From assembly GCF_900115815.1 (NCBI RefSeq), contig NZ_FOXV01000003.1:186001-250000 (forward strand): a DNA stretch of 64,000 bases, given 5' to 3'. The position numbers and the translations under genes were made by a program. Below, in pieces: positions 1 through 8,466 of this stretch; positions within the stretch are counted from its first letter, which is position 1, and every line of letters begins with the position of its first letter. Origin of the DNA: Roseivivax halotolerans. GTDB lineage: Bacteria; Pseudomonadota; Alphaproteobacteria; Rhodobacterales; Rhodobacteraceae. The notes under the pieces were generated by a model. That model saw only the letters and a list, made by a program, of their open reading frames with translations. It did no database searches and was not told the DNA's origin.

Positions 1-41
1 TCCGCAACCGCATCAAGAAGAACGGGTTCTGGATGCGCTGA
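1..41 (+). CDS. C-terminal tail of an unidentified protein (truncated by window edge)
   Basis: A frame opening at base 3 reads RNRIKKNGFWMR and stops at TGA 39-41. Only about a dozen residues are present, basic and ending in Arg, so the family cannot be named. It is taken as a real gene end only because the next gene starts 38 bases downstream on the same strand with the usual tight spacing. Confidence 0.35.
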   Translation, partial: RNRIKKNGFWMR

Positions 42-79
42 GACGGGACTTCGGCGCCTCGCGCCCTAATTCGGCGTCC

Positions 80-517
80 ATGACGGAGAAAATCGGCAAG
101 CTTTTCGAACACTTCGCGACGCTGGTCGCCCTCGCGCTTCTCGTCGGTGTTGCGGCTGTCATCGTCATCGCGACGGCGAGCTTCCTGCGGCTGACCGCGG
201 AAGTCGCGCTCCAGGACAGCTGGCAAGTGTCTTATACGACGCTCCAGCAGCTCTTCGACCTCCTCCTCGGCGCGGTGATCGCGCTGGAGCTCGCCCATTC
301 CGTGAAGCTCATGGTCGAGGGCCACCGCGGCTACGCGCAGGTGCGGATCGTCCTCGTCATCGGCATCCTCGCCGTCGTCCGAAAGCTCATCGTGATCGAA
401 CTCGAGACCGTCTCAGGGTTCCTGCTTCTCGGTCTGGCCGCGGCGGTGATCGCGCTCGGCGCGATCTTCGGCATGCTGCTCTGGCTCGACCGGACCGGGG
501 ACCTGCCGAAGGACTGA
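80..517 (+). CDS. PsiE-like phosphate-starvation-inducible family membrane protein
   Basis: A 145-residue inner-membrane protein. Four hydrophobic stretches are visible at about residues 13-35, 55-75, 85-105 and 112-135, separated by short polar loops. The layout and the segment ELAHSVKLMVEGHR resemble the PsiE family, small four-helix proteins first noted as phosphate-starvation-induced in E. coli. The biochemical role of the family is unknown. It stands alone ahead of the sulfhydrylase gene, 63 bases away, and no PhoB box was recognised upstream. Family assignment is by similarity of layout only. Confidence 0.7.
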   Translation: MTEKIGKLFEHFATLVALALLVGVAAVIVIATASFLRLTAEVALQDSWQVSYTTLQQLFDLLLGAVIALELAHSVKLMVEGHRGYAQVRIVLVIGILAVVRKLIVIELETVSGFLLLGLAAAVIALGAIFGMLLWLDRTGDLPKD

Positions 518-580
518 TCCCTCTTTCAGGCCGCGCCGAGATCGCCTAGCGTCTGGCGCAACGAAAGGGAGGGATATTCC

Positions 581-1864
581 ATGAGCGAATACGGTTTCGA
601 CACGCTACTCATCCATGCCGGGGCGCGGCCCGATCCGGCAACCGGCGCGCGGCAGACGCCCATCTACCAGACGACCGCCTACGTGTTCCGCGATGCCGAC
701 CATGCCGCGGCGCTCTTCAACCTGCAGGAAGTGGGCTTCATCTATTCCCGCCTGACGAACCCGACAGTGGCCGTCCTGCAGGAAAAGATGGCGATGCTGG
801 AAGGCGGCCAAGGCGCGGTCTGCTGCTCATCGGGTCACGCGGCGCAGATCATGGCGCTGTTCCCGCTGATGGGTCCGGGCAAGAACATCGTCGTCTCGAC
901 GCGTCTTTACGGCGGCTCGATCACCCAGTTCAGCCAGACGATCCATCGCTTCGGCTGGTCCGCGAAATTCGTCGATTTCGACGACATGGACGCGGTTGCC
1001 GCGGCGATCGACGACGACACGCGCGCGGTCTTCTGCGAGAGCATCGCCAATCCCGGCGGCTACATCACCGATCTCGACGCGGCCGCCAAGGTCGCGAGCG
1101 ACGCGGGCCTGCCGCTCATCGTCGACAACACCTCCGCCACCCCCTATCTCTGCCGTCCGATCGAGCATGGCGCGACCCTGGTCGTGCATTCCATGACGAA
1201 GTTCCTGACCGGCAACGGCACGGTCACGGGCGGCGTCGTCGTCGACAGCGGCACCTTCGACTGGTCCGCCTCGGGCAAGTTCCCGTCGCTCTCCGAGCCA
1301 GAGCCGGCCTATCACGGTCTCAAGTTCCACGAGACGTTCGGCCCGCTCGCCTTCACCTTCCACGGCATCGCGGTTGGCCTGCGCGATCTCGGCATGACGC
1401 TGAACCCGCAAGCCGCGCACTACACGCTGATGGGGATCGAGACGCTGTCGCTTCGCATGAAGAAACACGTGGGGAACGCGGAAAAAGTGGCCGGCTGGCT
1501 TGAAGGGCACGCGGCCGTCGAAGGCGTGACCTATGCCGGTCTGCCCTCCTCGCCGTATCACTCGCGCGTCGCGCAGATCTGCCCCAAGGGCGCGGGCGGG
1601 CTCTTCACCGTCGCGCTCAAGGGCGGCTATGAGGCCTGCGTGAAATTCGTGGATTCGCTCGAGCTCTTCAGCCACGTCGCCAATCTTGGCGACACCCGAA
1701 GCCTCGTGATCCATTCGGCCTCCACGACGCACCGGCAGCTCAGCGAAGAACAGCAGATCGCCGCCGGCGCCGCACCGAACGTGGTGCGGATCTCCATCGG
1801 GATCGAGGATGCCGACGACCTCATCCGCGACCTCGACCAGGCACTGGCCAAAGCCTCGACCTGA
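581..1864 (+). CDS. metY: O-acetylhomoserine aminocarboxypropyltransferase (O-acetylhomoserine sulfhydrylase)
   Basis: A cytosolic PLP enzyme of 427 residues, normal for the family. It makes homocysteine (or methionine) from O-acetylhomoserine and sulfide (or methanethiol). The Cys/Met-metabolism PLP fold is clear: N-terminal substrate segment with QTTAYVF, the YSRLTNPTV motif that positions PLP phosphate from the neighbouring subunit, IVDNTSATPYLCRP with the Asp that pairs with the pyridine nitrogen, and HSMTKFLTGNGTVTGG carrying the Schiff-base Lys near residue 207. The C-terminal SLVIHSASTTHRQL and VRISIGIED are typical. AAAGGGAGGG lies just before the ATG. No SAM riboswitch was recognised in the short upstream gap. 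Confidence 0.93.
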   Translation: MSEYGFDTLLIHAGARPDPATGARQTPIYQTTAYVFRDADHAAALFNLQEVGFIYSRLTNPTVAVLQEKMAMLEGGQGAVCCSSGHAAQIMALFPLMGPGKNIVVSTRLYGGSITQFSQTIHRFGWSAKFVDFDDMDAVAAAIDDDTRAVFCESIANPGGYITDLDAAAKVASDAGLPLIVDNTSATPYLCRPIEHGATLVVHSMTKFLTGNGTVTGGVVVDSGTFDWSASGKFPSLSEPEPAYHGLKFHETFGPLAFTFHGIAVGLRDLGMTLNPQAAHYTLMGIETLSLRMKKHVGNAEKVAGWLEGHAAVEGVTYAGLPSSPYHSRVAQICPKGAGGLFTVALKGGYEACVKFVDSLELFSHVANLGDTRSLVIHSASTTHRQLSEEQQIAAGAAPNVVRISIGIEDADDLIRDLDQALAKAST

Positions 1865-1983
1865 GCGGACCCGAAGGCCGTTTGGCGGCCGGTTTCCGCC
1901 GGAGGGACAAAAAAATCCATGGAACTTTCGGGGCGGTCGTCACAGGCCGCCCTTCTTGTTGATATAAATTATTTTTTTGAGAT

Positions 1984-2065
1984 GCGTATTTTTGTCAAAC
2001 TCCGGAAATCACGGGGCACAACTACGAGAAACGCCCGAAAGTCATTGTTTTTTGGCGTATTTTTG
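1984..2065 (+). repeat. Pair of 11-bp direct repeats in an AT-rich promoter region
   Basis: The 276-base gap between metY and the PRC-barrel gene becomes strikingly AT-rich from about 1955 to 2065, unlike the roughly 64% GC surroundings. GCGTATTTTTG occurs exactly at 1984-1994 and 2055-2065, 71 bases apart start to start. Seventy-one bases is close to seven helical turns, so both copies would sit on nearly the same DNA face. This looks like a regulatory region for the downstream secreted protein; the binding factor is unknown. Confidence 0.5.
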
Positions 2066-2140
2066 CTCTCCTAAAAGGAACATCTGCGACTCCGATTTGT
2101 TCTCGAAACCGTGAACAGTCCAAACGGAGGAACGGATCAC

Positions 2141-3721
2141 ATGACCCTTAGACGCCTACTTCTGACTTCGGCCCTGACGCTTCCCGCGATGGCCGGCACA
2201 GCCTTCGCGCAAGACAGCGACGCGCCCTGCGACGAACTCTCCGCGATGATCGAGGACGGTGCACCCGAGTCCGTCTCGATGAGTGAAGACGAGCTGCAGC
2301 GTATCGTGGAGGAAGGCAATGCCGATGCCTGCGAGACGCAGCTCACCATGATCGAGCAAGCCGAAAGCGACAGCTCCGGCGGCGATCAGGCGCAGGACAG
2401 CGCGAGTGACAGCGATAGCGCGAGTGCTGAAGCAGAGGCAGACGCCAGCGTCGCCGAGCGTGAAACCACGACCGTCCAGATCGACGAGGAACGCGTGGTC
2501 GAGGGCGTCGTACGTCTCAGCCGCGAGACCCCGCAGGTCGACGTGAACCAAGGCGAGACAGAGGTCACGGTAGAGAATGACCGTCCTGACGTCACCGTCT
2601 CCCAGCAGCAGCCCGAGATCACGGTCCGCCAGCCGCAGGCCAATGTGACATTCGAGATGGCGCAGCCCACCGTCACCATCGACCAGCCGGCCCCCGAAAT
2701 CATCATCACGATGCCCGACCCGGATGTGAACGTGGCGAACGCCGAACCTCAGGTCGAGGTGCGGCAGTCCGAGCCGAGCGTCTCGGTGCAGCAGGCACCG
2801 CCGCAGGTGAATCTTGATCTCCGCGTGGTCGACAATGCCGATGCCACGGGTGACGGCGTTCAGGTCGAGGACGAGCAGTCCGGCTCCACCTATTCGCAGG
2901 GTGAGGCCCAAGACCTGCAGCCGATCGAGAACGCACAGGTCAACCTGACGCAAGCGGACCCCGTCGTGACCTATCAGGATGGCGCGGGATCTTCGGAGAA
3001 CGGCGACGACGACAGCGCGTCGGCTGAGCAATCGGGCGGCGACGCGGAAGCCAGCTCCGCGAACGTCACCTATGAGAGCGCCGGTCAGCCGAATGTGACC
3101 TACGAATCCTCCGAGCCGAATGTCGAAGTGACGATGCAGGGTGAGCCCAATATCGAGCTTACGCAATCGGGCGAGCCGCAGATCACCATGCAATCTGCCG
3201 ACGCCGACGAGGCGAACAGCTCCGGCGAGACCTCCGACGAGCAAAGCTCGAACACGCAATCGGGCGAAAGCGACACGCAGACGGACACCGCCAGCGACAG
3301 CCAGTCCGACGACAGCGCGGAAGGCGACAGCCAATCCGCCGAGGCCACGTCCAGCGAGAGCCAATCCGAGGAAACGACGGACACCGCTGAAAACGATGCG
3401 GCAACCGGCTCGGACATGCAGGTCGATGGCTATGAAGCGGTGGCGATGACCGATCTCGGCCGCGATGCCGTCTCGAACGGCGTGCTCTACAACACCAATG
3501 GCGAGCGCATCGGCGCGATCAAGAACGTCGTCGCCGAAAGCGGCGAGACGATCGACCAGGTCATCGTCGGCGTCGGCGGCTTCCTCGGGATCGGCGAGCG
3601 CGATGTCGCCATCGACACCGGTGAGCTGACCGCGATGCAAGCCGAAGACGGCGATGATCTGCGTCTCTACACCGACATGACGCGCGACGAGCTGCAAAAT
3701 ATGGAGCGCTACGAGGGCTGA
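2141..3721 (+). CDS. Secreted beta-repeat protein with acidic Ser-rich linker and C-terminal PRC-barrel
   Basis: A 526-residue exported protein. The ATG at 2141 is preferred over an upstream in-frame GTG at 2111 because CGGAGG ends 10 bases before it and a signal peptide follows directly (LRRLLLTSALTLP... with AFA-Q cleavage near residue 23). The mature protein has an acidic N-terminal region with two Cys, then a block of alternating PxVxVxQ-type strands (about residues 130-235, for example PDVTVSQQQPEITVRQP), a second weaker block (about 265-350), an acidic Ser/Thr/Gln tract (about 355-425), and a PRC-barrel domain in the last ~95 residues (AVSNGVLYNTNGERIGAIK and VGVGGFLGIGERDVAI). PRC-barrels are small beta domains in stress and surface proteins. 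Function unknown; an envelope or biofilm role is inference. Confidence 0.8.
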   Translation: MTLRRLLLTSALTLPAMAGTAFAQDSDAPCDELSAMIEDGAPESVSMSEDELQRIVEEGNADACETQLTMIEQAESDSSGGDQAQDSASDSDSASAEAEADASVAERETTTVQIDEERVVEGVVRLSRETPQVDVNQGETEVTVENDRPDVTVSQQQPEITVRQPQANVTFEMAQPTVTIDQPAPEIIITMPDPDVNVANAEPQVEVRQSEPSVSVQQAPPQVNLDLRVVDNADATGDGVQVEDEQSGSTYSQGEAQDLQPIENAQVNLTQADPVVTYQDGAGSSENGDDDSASAEQSGGDAEASSANVTYESAGQPNVTYESSEPNVEVTMQGEPNIELTQSGEPQITMQSADADEANSSGETSDEQSSNTQSGESDTQTDTASDSQSDDSAEGDSQSAEATSSESQSEETTDTAENDAATGSDMQVDGYEAVAMTDLGRDAVSNGVLYNTNGERIGAIKNVVAESGETIDQVIVGVGGFLGIGERDVAIDTGELTAMQAEDGDDLRLYTDMTRDELQNMERYEG

Positions 3722-3743
3722 GCCTCTCTCCGCTCACAAGGAA

Positions 3744-3771
3744 GGGCCGGCATATCCCGCCGGCCCTTTTT
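3744..3771 (+). terminator. Rho-independent terminator
   Basis: GGGCCGGC (3744-3751) pairs with GCCGGCCC (3759-3766) around a 7-base loop, followed immediately by TTTTT. It lies 23 bases after the stop of the PRC-barrel gene: a textbook intrinsic terminator for that monocistronic gene. Confidence 0.9.
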
Positions 3772-3803
3772 CATGTCTTCGGGCAAGAGCGCCACCCCGC
3801 TCT

Positions 3804-3862
3804 TTTGGGTTGGCGAAAATACCGCCGCCGGAGGCAAACCGGAGCGGGCGGCTACGCCGCCC
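3804..3862 (+). repeat. Interspersed intergenic element, copy A
   Basis: TTTGGGTTGGCGAAAATACC (3804-3823) is followed by a GC-rich stretch and the hairpin GGGCGGC-TAC-GCCGCCC (3846-3862). The same core occurs inverted at 20194-20214, also beside GC hairpins. Here it sits between two convergent genes. The same short core occurs widely in Rhodobacteraceae intergenic DNA, from general knowledge not checked here. It may act as a bidirectional terminator or REP-like element. Confidence 0.65.
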
Positions 3863-3908
3863 GTGACATATCAAGCGCGCGAGGCGCCTCGCCTCGCGCT
3901 CCTTCGGA

Positions 3909-4811
3909 TCAGGCCGATGCGGCGTAGATCTTGTCGATATTCTCGCCGAGCGCCGCGTTGAATTCCGAATCCGTCTGGCCCTTCGACAGACCTTCGGTCA
4001 GCGCGCGGGAGAAGCTCGCGATCATCTTGGGGTTCGCGGACAGGCGCTCGCAGGCCTCGTCGGTGGAATAGCCGCCAGACAGGGCGACGACGCGCACCAC
4101 CCGCGGGTGGTCCGCAAGCGCATCGTAAAGGCCCGGCGCGGTCGGGATGGTCAGCTTGAGCATGACGTCCTGACCCTCCTCAAGCGTGTCCAGATGCGAC
4201 AGGATCGCATCGCGCAGCATCGCCTCTGCCTCGGCCTTGGTCTCCGAATGGATGTCCACTTCCGGCTCAAGGATCGGCACGAGGCCCGCATCCACGACCT
4301 GCAGGCCGAGCTCGAATTGCTGCGTCACGATCGCTTCGATGCCGTCGCGATCTGCATGTTTGATGACCGAGCGCTCCTTGGTGCCGAAGATACCATGCGC
4401 GACGGCCTCTTTCAGCAGATCGTTGAGCCCCGGGATCGGCTTCATCAGCTGCACGCCCTGCGCTTCGTCCTCGAGGCCCTTGTCGATTTTCAGAAAGGGC
4501 ACCACGCCCTTCGCGCCCCAGAGCGCTTCGGCGGTCGGGCGGCCTTCGACCTCGCCGCGCATGGTCTTCTCGAACAGGATCGCGCCCAGCACCTTCTCGG
4601 AGGAGAAATGCGGGGAGGTGATGATCCGTGTCCGCATCTTGTGGATCTCGGCGAACATCTCGTCATCGCCCGAATATTCGCTTTCCTCGACCCCGTAGAG
4701 CCGAAGCGCCTTGGGCGTGGAGCCGCCCGACTGATCGAGCGCGGCAATGAAGCCCGCCTCCTTGGCCATGCGGCTCTTCTGCTGCTCGAAAGTGTTGTTG
4801 TCCCGTGCCAT
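3909..4811 (-). CDS. Class I fructose-bisphosphate aldolase
   Basis: A 300-residue cytosolic Schiff-base aldolase that interconverts fructose 1,6-bisphosphate with glyceraldehyde 3-phosphate and dihydroxyacetone phosphate. The bacterial short class I form is recognised by ALDQSGGSTPKAL near residue 25, the VPFLKIDKGL segment near 105, PILEPEVDIHSETK, VMLKLTIPT with the likely Schiff-base Lys near residue 220, and VVALSGGYSTDEA, the phosphate-binding loop. GAGGG lies about 12 bases before the ATG. It is transcribed towards the repeat element and the convergent PRC-barrel gene, with no functional partner next to it. Confidence 0.93.
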   Translation of the reverse strand: MARDNNTFEQQKSRMAKEAGFIAALDQSGGSTPKALRLYGVEESEYSGDDEMFAEIHKMRTRIITSPHFSSEKVLGAILFEKTMRGEVEGRPTAEALWGAKGVVPFLKIDKGLEDEAQGVQLMKPIPGLNDLLKEAVAHGIFGTKERSVIKHADRDGIEAIVTQQFELGLQVVDAGLVPILEPEVDIHSETKAEAEAMLRDAILSHLDTLEEGQDVMLKLTIPTAPGLYDALADHPRVVRVVALSGGYSTDEACERLSANPKMIASFSRALTEGLSKGQTDSEFNAALGENIDKIYAASA

Positions 4812-4897
4812 GATGCGGCCCTCGTTCCTGAATTCGTCGGTCAGAGATTTACCGCAAGGATTGAACGAAGGATAGCCGCGCAGGAGCGCGGTTAGCG

Positions 4898-6265
4898 CTA
4901 AACCTCTGATTTTCCTTGATCGCGCGACTTGAGGACGAGGTGGATCCCGTCGCGGGAGCGCACCGTCAGATGCGCCACGGGCACGGGCGGCGGCCCGCCC
5001 GACGGCGTGATTTCGAAGGCGCGTGCGATCAGCGAGAGAAGAAGCGGCCCTTCAACCATCGCAAAGCCTGCCCCCGTACAGACACGCCTGCCGGCCGAGA
5101 AGGGGATGAACGCCTCCCGCGCGCAGGTCTTGCCATTCTCCGTGCCCCATCGTGCGGGGTCGAACCCGTCCGGGTTCTCCCAAAGCCGCTCGTGCCGATG
5201 GAGGTGCCAGGGGCTCAGGACAAGCTGCGCGCCCTTCGGCACGTCGCGGTCTCGGAAGCGCTCGGGGCAGCTTGCCTCGCGCACCATCATCGGCACCGGC
5301 GGATAGAGCCGCAGCGCCTCGCGGAAGACGTCCCGGCTGACCTTCAGCCGCCCCATATCCGAGGCCGCGCCGGTCAGCGCCCGCGCCTCCTCCGCGACGC
5401 GCATCTGCCAGTCGGGATGCGTGGCGAGGAGATAGAGCGCCCAGGCCAGCGCCGAGGCGGAGGTCTCGTGGCCTGCAAGAAAGAAGATCGCCACCTGGTC
5501 GACCATCTCCGACGCCGAGAAGGTCTCGCCGGTCTCCGGGTCGGGCGTCGTCATGATCTTCGTCGCAAGATCGTCAGGCGCGGTGCCGGCCGCGATCTCC
5601 GCCTGACGCCGTGCGGTCATCTCGGTGATGAGAGCGCGGATTCGCGCCGCCGACGCCTTCGTGTCGCGCCGGAAGAACCTCGGCAGAAGCGACAGTTTCG
5701 GCAGGAAGGCGGCGAGGTTCAGGATCGGCTGGCTGCGCTGGTAGGCGCGGAACTCGTGGAAAACCGCCTGCGCCATCTCGTCCTCGATCGGGATGGAGAA
5801 GAGCGTGCGGAAGATGACATCGGCGGCGGCGTGGCTGGTCTCGGCCTCGATCTCGACGGGCGTGCCGGTCCGCAATCTGAGCCGCGCCACGGCCTCCTGC
5901 CCCGCCGCCCACATCGGCGCCCAGGTATCGCCCAAACGTCCGCCCTCGAAGGCCGGATCGATGATGCGGCGCTGCCGCTCCCAAGTGGCGCCGTTGGTCA
6001 GAAAGACGCTCTCGCCGAGAAGCGGACGCAAGCCCGCGCCGATCCGGTCCGATTTCGGGAAATCGCGGGGGCGGTCCTTCAGCACGGTCCTCACGAGGTC
6101 GGGCTGGTTCAAGAGGTAGGAGCGGAAGAAGGGCGTGCGGAACTCCGCCATCCAGGCGCGGTAGAGCCGCGCGGGCTGGGCCGACAGGATGTCCTGACGG
6201 AAGAGTTTCGCATAACGCCAGAGCGAGACGCGATCCGGCCGGGAGGGCGGTTTCGGTGGGATCAT
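4898..6265 (-). CDS. Cytochrome P450
   Basis: A 455-residue soluble-type bacterial P450 monooxygenase. The I-helix oxygen-binding motif AGHETSA lies near residue 265, the K-helix EALR (ExxR) near 315, the PPVP after it, and the heme loop FSAGRRVCTGAGFA with the thiolate Cys near residue 400. The substrate is unknown. No ferredoxin or reductase is adjacent, so electrons must come from elsewhere. Its ATG overlaps the stop of the upstream serine hydrolase by 4 bases (ATGA), so the two are translationally coupled and probably act on the same compound. The N-terminus lacks a hydrophobic anchor. Confidence 0.95.
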   Translation of the reverse strand: MIPPKPPSRPDRVSLWRYAKLFRQDILSAQPARLYRAWMAEFRTPFFRSYLLNQPDLVRTVLKDRPRDFPKSDRIGAGLRPLLGESVFLTNGATWERQRRIIDPAFEGGRLGDTWAPMWAAGQEAVARLRLRTGTPVEIEAETSHAAADVIFRTLFSIPIEDEMAQAVFHEFRAYQRSQPILNLAAFLPKLSLLPRFFRRDTKASAARIRALITEMTARRQAEIAAGTAPDDLATKIMTTPDPETGETFSASEMVDQVAIFFLAGHETSASALAWALYLLATHPDWQMRVAEEARALTGAASDMGRLKVSRDVFREALRLYPPVPMMVREASCPERFRDRDVPKGAQLVLSPWHLHRHERLWENPDGFDPARWGTENGKTCAREAFIPFSAGRRVCTGAGFAMVEGPLLLSLIARAFEITPSGGPPPVPVAHLTVRSRDGIHLVLKSRDQGKSEV

Positions 6266-7491
6266 GCGGCCATTGAGGTGAACTTGGAGACCGCCGCGTC
6301 GATGCGGCTCGCCGAGGCCGGGCGGTCTTCGTAGCGCGTGGCCAGGCTCACGGGGCCCGCGGTGATCTGGAAGTAATCGTAGTCGAGCGGCGCATCGAAG
6401 GCGCAGAGATACTGGAAATGCAGCCGGAAGAAGCGCCAGCGCAGCTCTTTCCAGCGTTCGGGGCTGAGCGAGCGGGTGAATTGCGCCGAGAAGACCAGCG
6501 GCCAGCGCTTGTTCGCAGGCGCGACACCCGAGACCGAGACCGGATCGCAGAGCGCGAAAGCGCAGCCATCCCCGGGCGCGGTCACGTCGATCCAGGTCAG
6601 CTCGTCGCGGGCGGACAGGAAGTGCAGATCCGCCCGGAGGCGATGGGCATCGGGAAGGAAGGAGACCATCGGCACCACCTGCCCCAGCGACAGAAACGCA
6701 AGACGCGGGCCGTTTGCGGGAACGCGCTTTGCGCGGATGAGGTCGGCCAGGATCGAAACACCCAGATGCGCGCCCGAGGAATGGCCGACAACGAGCACCT
6801 CGTCGACATCCGATCGGAGCGCCTCGGCGATCGTGTCGCCGAACGCGGCCATCCGCGCTTCGAGCTCGGGCGGGTTCGCGCCGCGATGGCGCGCGGAATA
6901 GGAGTAATCGTGCATGAGGTAATAGGCGAAGAACTTGCCGTCCTTGGCCTTGAACCAGCGCAGGAGCCAGATACCGACCGCCCCGCCCGCGATCCAGCCC
7001 AGCACCAAGGCGAGGAGCTCCGGCCCCGGAGCGAGGAGCTGCACTCCGCGCGCCAGCCCCCAGGCGGCCAAAAGAGCGATCAGCGCCTGAAAGAGCAGCA
7101 TCCCGATCGGGTAGAGCGCCGCGATCACCGGCCCTTTTCTCAGGCGCATCAGCCGCCAGAGCGCGCCGCTGCCGATATAGGCCCAGGCGGTCCGCACGAG
7201 GCTGAGATAGGTGGCAGGGATGGAATCGGACATGCTGTCCCGCACGATGTCGGACCAGACCAGCACTTCGATATCGGCATCCGCGACCTGCCCGTCGATC
7301 ACGCTTTCAACGTGCCAACCATAGGGGCCTTTCGTGGTCTTCGGCTTGAGCGCGATCTCGTATCCCGAAATCGCGGCCTGCGCCGCGGCTTCCTTGCGGT
7401 AGAGCTCGCGATATCGGCGCGGATGGATGGGATCGTAGCCGGGAATGTAGATCACCCGCCTCCGGCGCACCTCCTGACCCGATTGTGGCAT
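6262..7491 (-). CDS. Membrane-anchored alpha/beta-hydrolase-like protein
   Basis: 409 residues. An early segment RRVIYIPGYDPIHPRRYREL looks like the first strand and oxyanion region of an alpha/beta hydrolase. Two adjacent hydrophobic segments follow at about residues 120-165, and then VLVVGHSSGAHLG at about residue 240, a GxSxG nucleophile elbow. The membrane pair splits the predicted hydrolase fold, an unusual layout. GAGGGACGGG lies before the ATG. It overlaps the P450 gene by 4 bases. I infer a membrane-facing lipase or esterase supplying or processing a hydrophobic P450 substrate; no family name is certain. Confidence 0.7.
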   Translation of the reverse strand: MPQSGQEVRRRRVIYIPGYDPIHPRRYRELYRKEAAAQAAISGYEIALKPKTTKGPYGWHVESVIDGQVADADIEVLVWSDIVRDSMSDSIPATYLSLVRTAWAYIGSGALWRLMRLRKGPVIAALYPIGMLLFQALIALLAAWGLARGVQLLAPGPELLALVLGWIAGGAVGIWLLRWFKAKDGKFFAYYLMHDYSYSARHRGANPPELEARMAAFGDTIAEALRSDVDEVLVVGHSSGAHLGVSILADLIRAKRVPANGPRLAFLSLGQVVPMVSFLPDAHRLRADLHFLSARDELTWIDVTAPGDGCAFALCDPVSVSGVAPANKRWPLVFSAQFTRSLSPERWKELRWRFFRLHFQYLCAFDAPLDYDYFQITAGPVSLATRYEDRPASASRIDAAVSKFTSMAA

Positions 7492-7595
7492 ATGCCCGTC
7501 CCTCGCTCTGACAGGAAAAGGCTACTCTGCCTTCGGGGCAGGTTTAAGGCGATTTTCTGAACGGCTCGGGCCGGGCCGTCAGGAATGTTGCGCGA

Positions 7596-8348
7596 TCACC
7601 CGAGGGTCGCGAGCGCGGGGAAGGTCTCGAGGAGCCAGAATGAGAAGGCGGTGAACGCACCCGTCACGAGCGCGAGGCCGACCGCGACCAGAAGCCCGCC
7701 CATGACCTTTTCGATCAGCGCCATGTGGCGCTTGATCCGGTTCATGAGGCCCATCGCACGGGTCAGGAACAGCGCCGCGAGCAGGAATGGTATGCCAAGG
7801 CCCGCCGCGTAGACGCCCAGAAGCAGCGCGCCGCGCCCGGCATTGGCCTCGGAGGCCGCGAGCGACAGGATCGCGCCCAGTTGCGGGCCGATACAAGGGG
7901 TCCAGCCGAAGGCGAAGGCCAGGCCGAGAATATACGCGCCGAACGCCGAGCCGCCGCTGTCGCCCACCTCGATCCGCGCCTCGCGATCGAGGAAGGGAAT
8001 GCGAAAGAGCCCCAGGAAGTGCAGGCCGAAGACGATCACGACGACGCCCGAGATCCGCGCCAGAAGCACCTGGTTCTGCAGGAACAGCGTGCCAAGCCAG
8101 GACGCTGTGAAGCCCAGCAAGATAAAGACGGTCGAGAGGCCCAGAACGAAGAACAAAGCGGCAAGGCCCGCGCGCGCCCGCGCCGAGCCACCGCCCTGCA
8201 TCTCGTTCACGGAAACGCCGGACATGAAGGCGAGATAAGGCGGCACGATGGGCAGAACGCAGGGGCTCAGGAACGACAGCCCGCCCGCGAGGAGCGCGAC
8301 CGTCATGGCCGGCAGGAGGCTAGCGTCGATGATCTCGATTCCGAACAT
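7596..8348 (-). CDS. ccdA: Cytochrome c biogenesis / thiol-disulfide membrane protein CcdA
   Basis: A 250-residue inner-membrane protein with six hydrophobic segments. It passes reducing equivalents from thioredoxin across the membrane for cytochrome c maturation. The paired redox Cys are visible in SFLSPCVLPIVPPYLAFMSG near the N-terminus and GWTPCIGPQLGAIL in the middle, each in the conserved Pro-Cys setting. I place the start at 8348 rather than at upstream in-frame codons because TAAGG lies 8 bases before this ATG and the homologous region begins here. It is divergent from the TusA-like gene, 118 bases away. No ccm genes are nearby. Confidence 0.92.
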   Translation of the reverse strand: MFGIEIIDASLLPAMTVALLAGGLSFLSPCVLPIVPPYLAFMSGVSVNEMQGGGSARARAGLAALFFVLGLSTVFILLGFTASWLGTLFLQNQVLLARISGVVVIVFGLHFLGLFRIPFLDREARIEVGDSGGSAFGAYILGLAFAFGWTPCIGPQLGAILSLAASEANAGRGALLLGVYAAGLGIPFLLAALFLTRAMGLMNRIKRHMALIEKVMGGLLVAVGLALVTGAFTAFSFWLLETFPALATLG

Positions 8349-8466
8349 GCGCCCAGCCTTAGGGTATCGGCCGGGCGGCGTCACGGGGCCAAGCGTCACA
8401 TGCGCGTGGCGGATGTGAAACAATGTCGGCTGGACAGCGGCAGCACCGCCCAATATTTCGAGGCGT

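Noticed and set aside
2156-3697. A 513-codon minus-strand open frame opposite the PRC-barrel gene
   Set aside because: The plus strand has the signal peptide, ribosome site, PRC domain and terminator. The minus frame has the same repetitive pattern only because it mirrors the repeats.
7561-7579. Hairpin ACGGC/GCCGT as a terminator of ccdA
   Set aside because: Only a 5-bp stem with a long loop and no T-tract; too weak to list as a feature.
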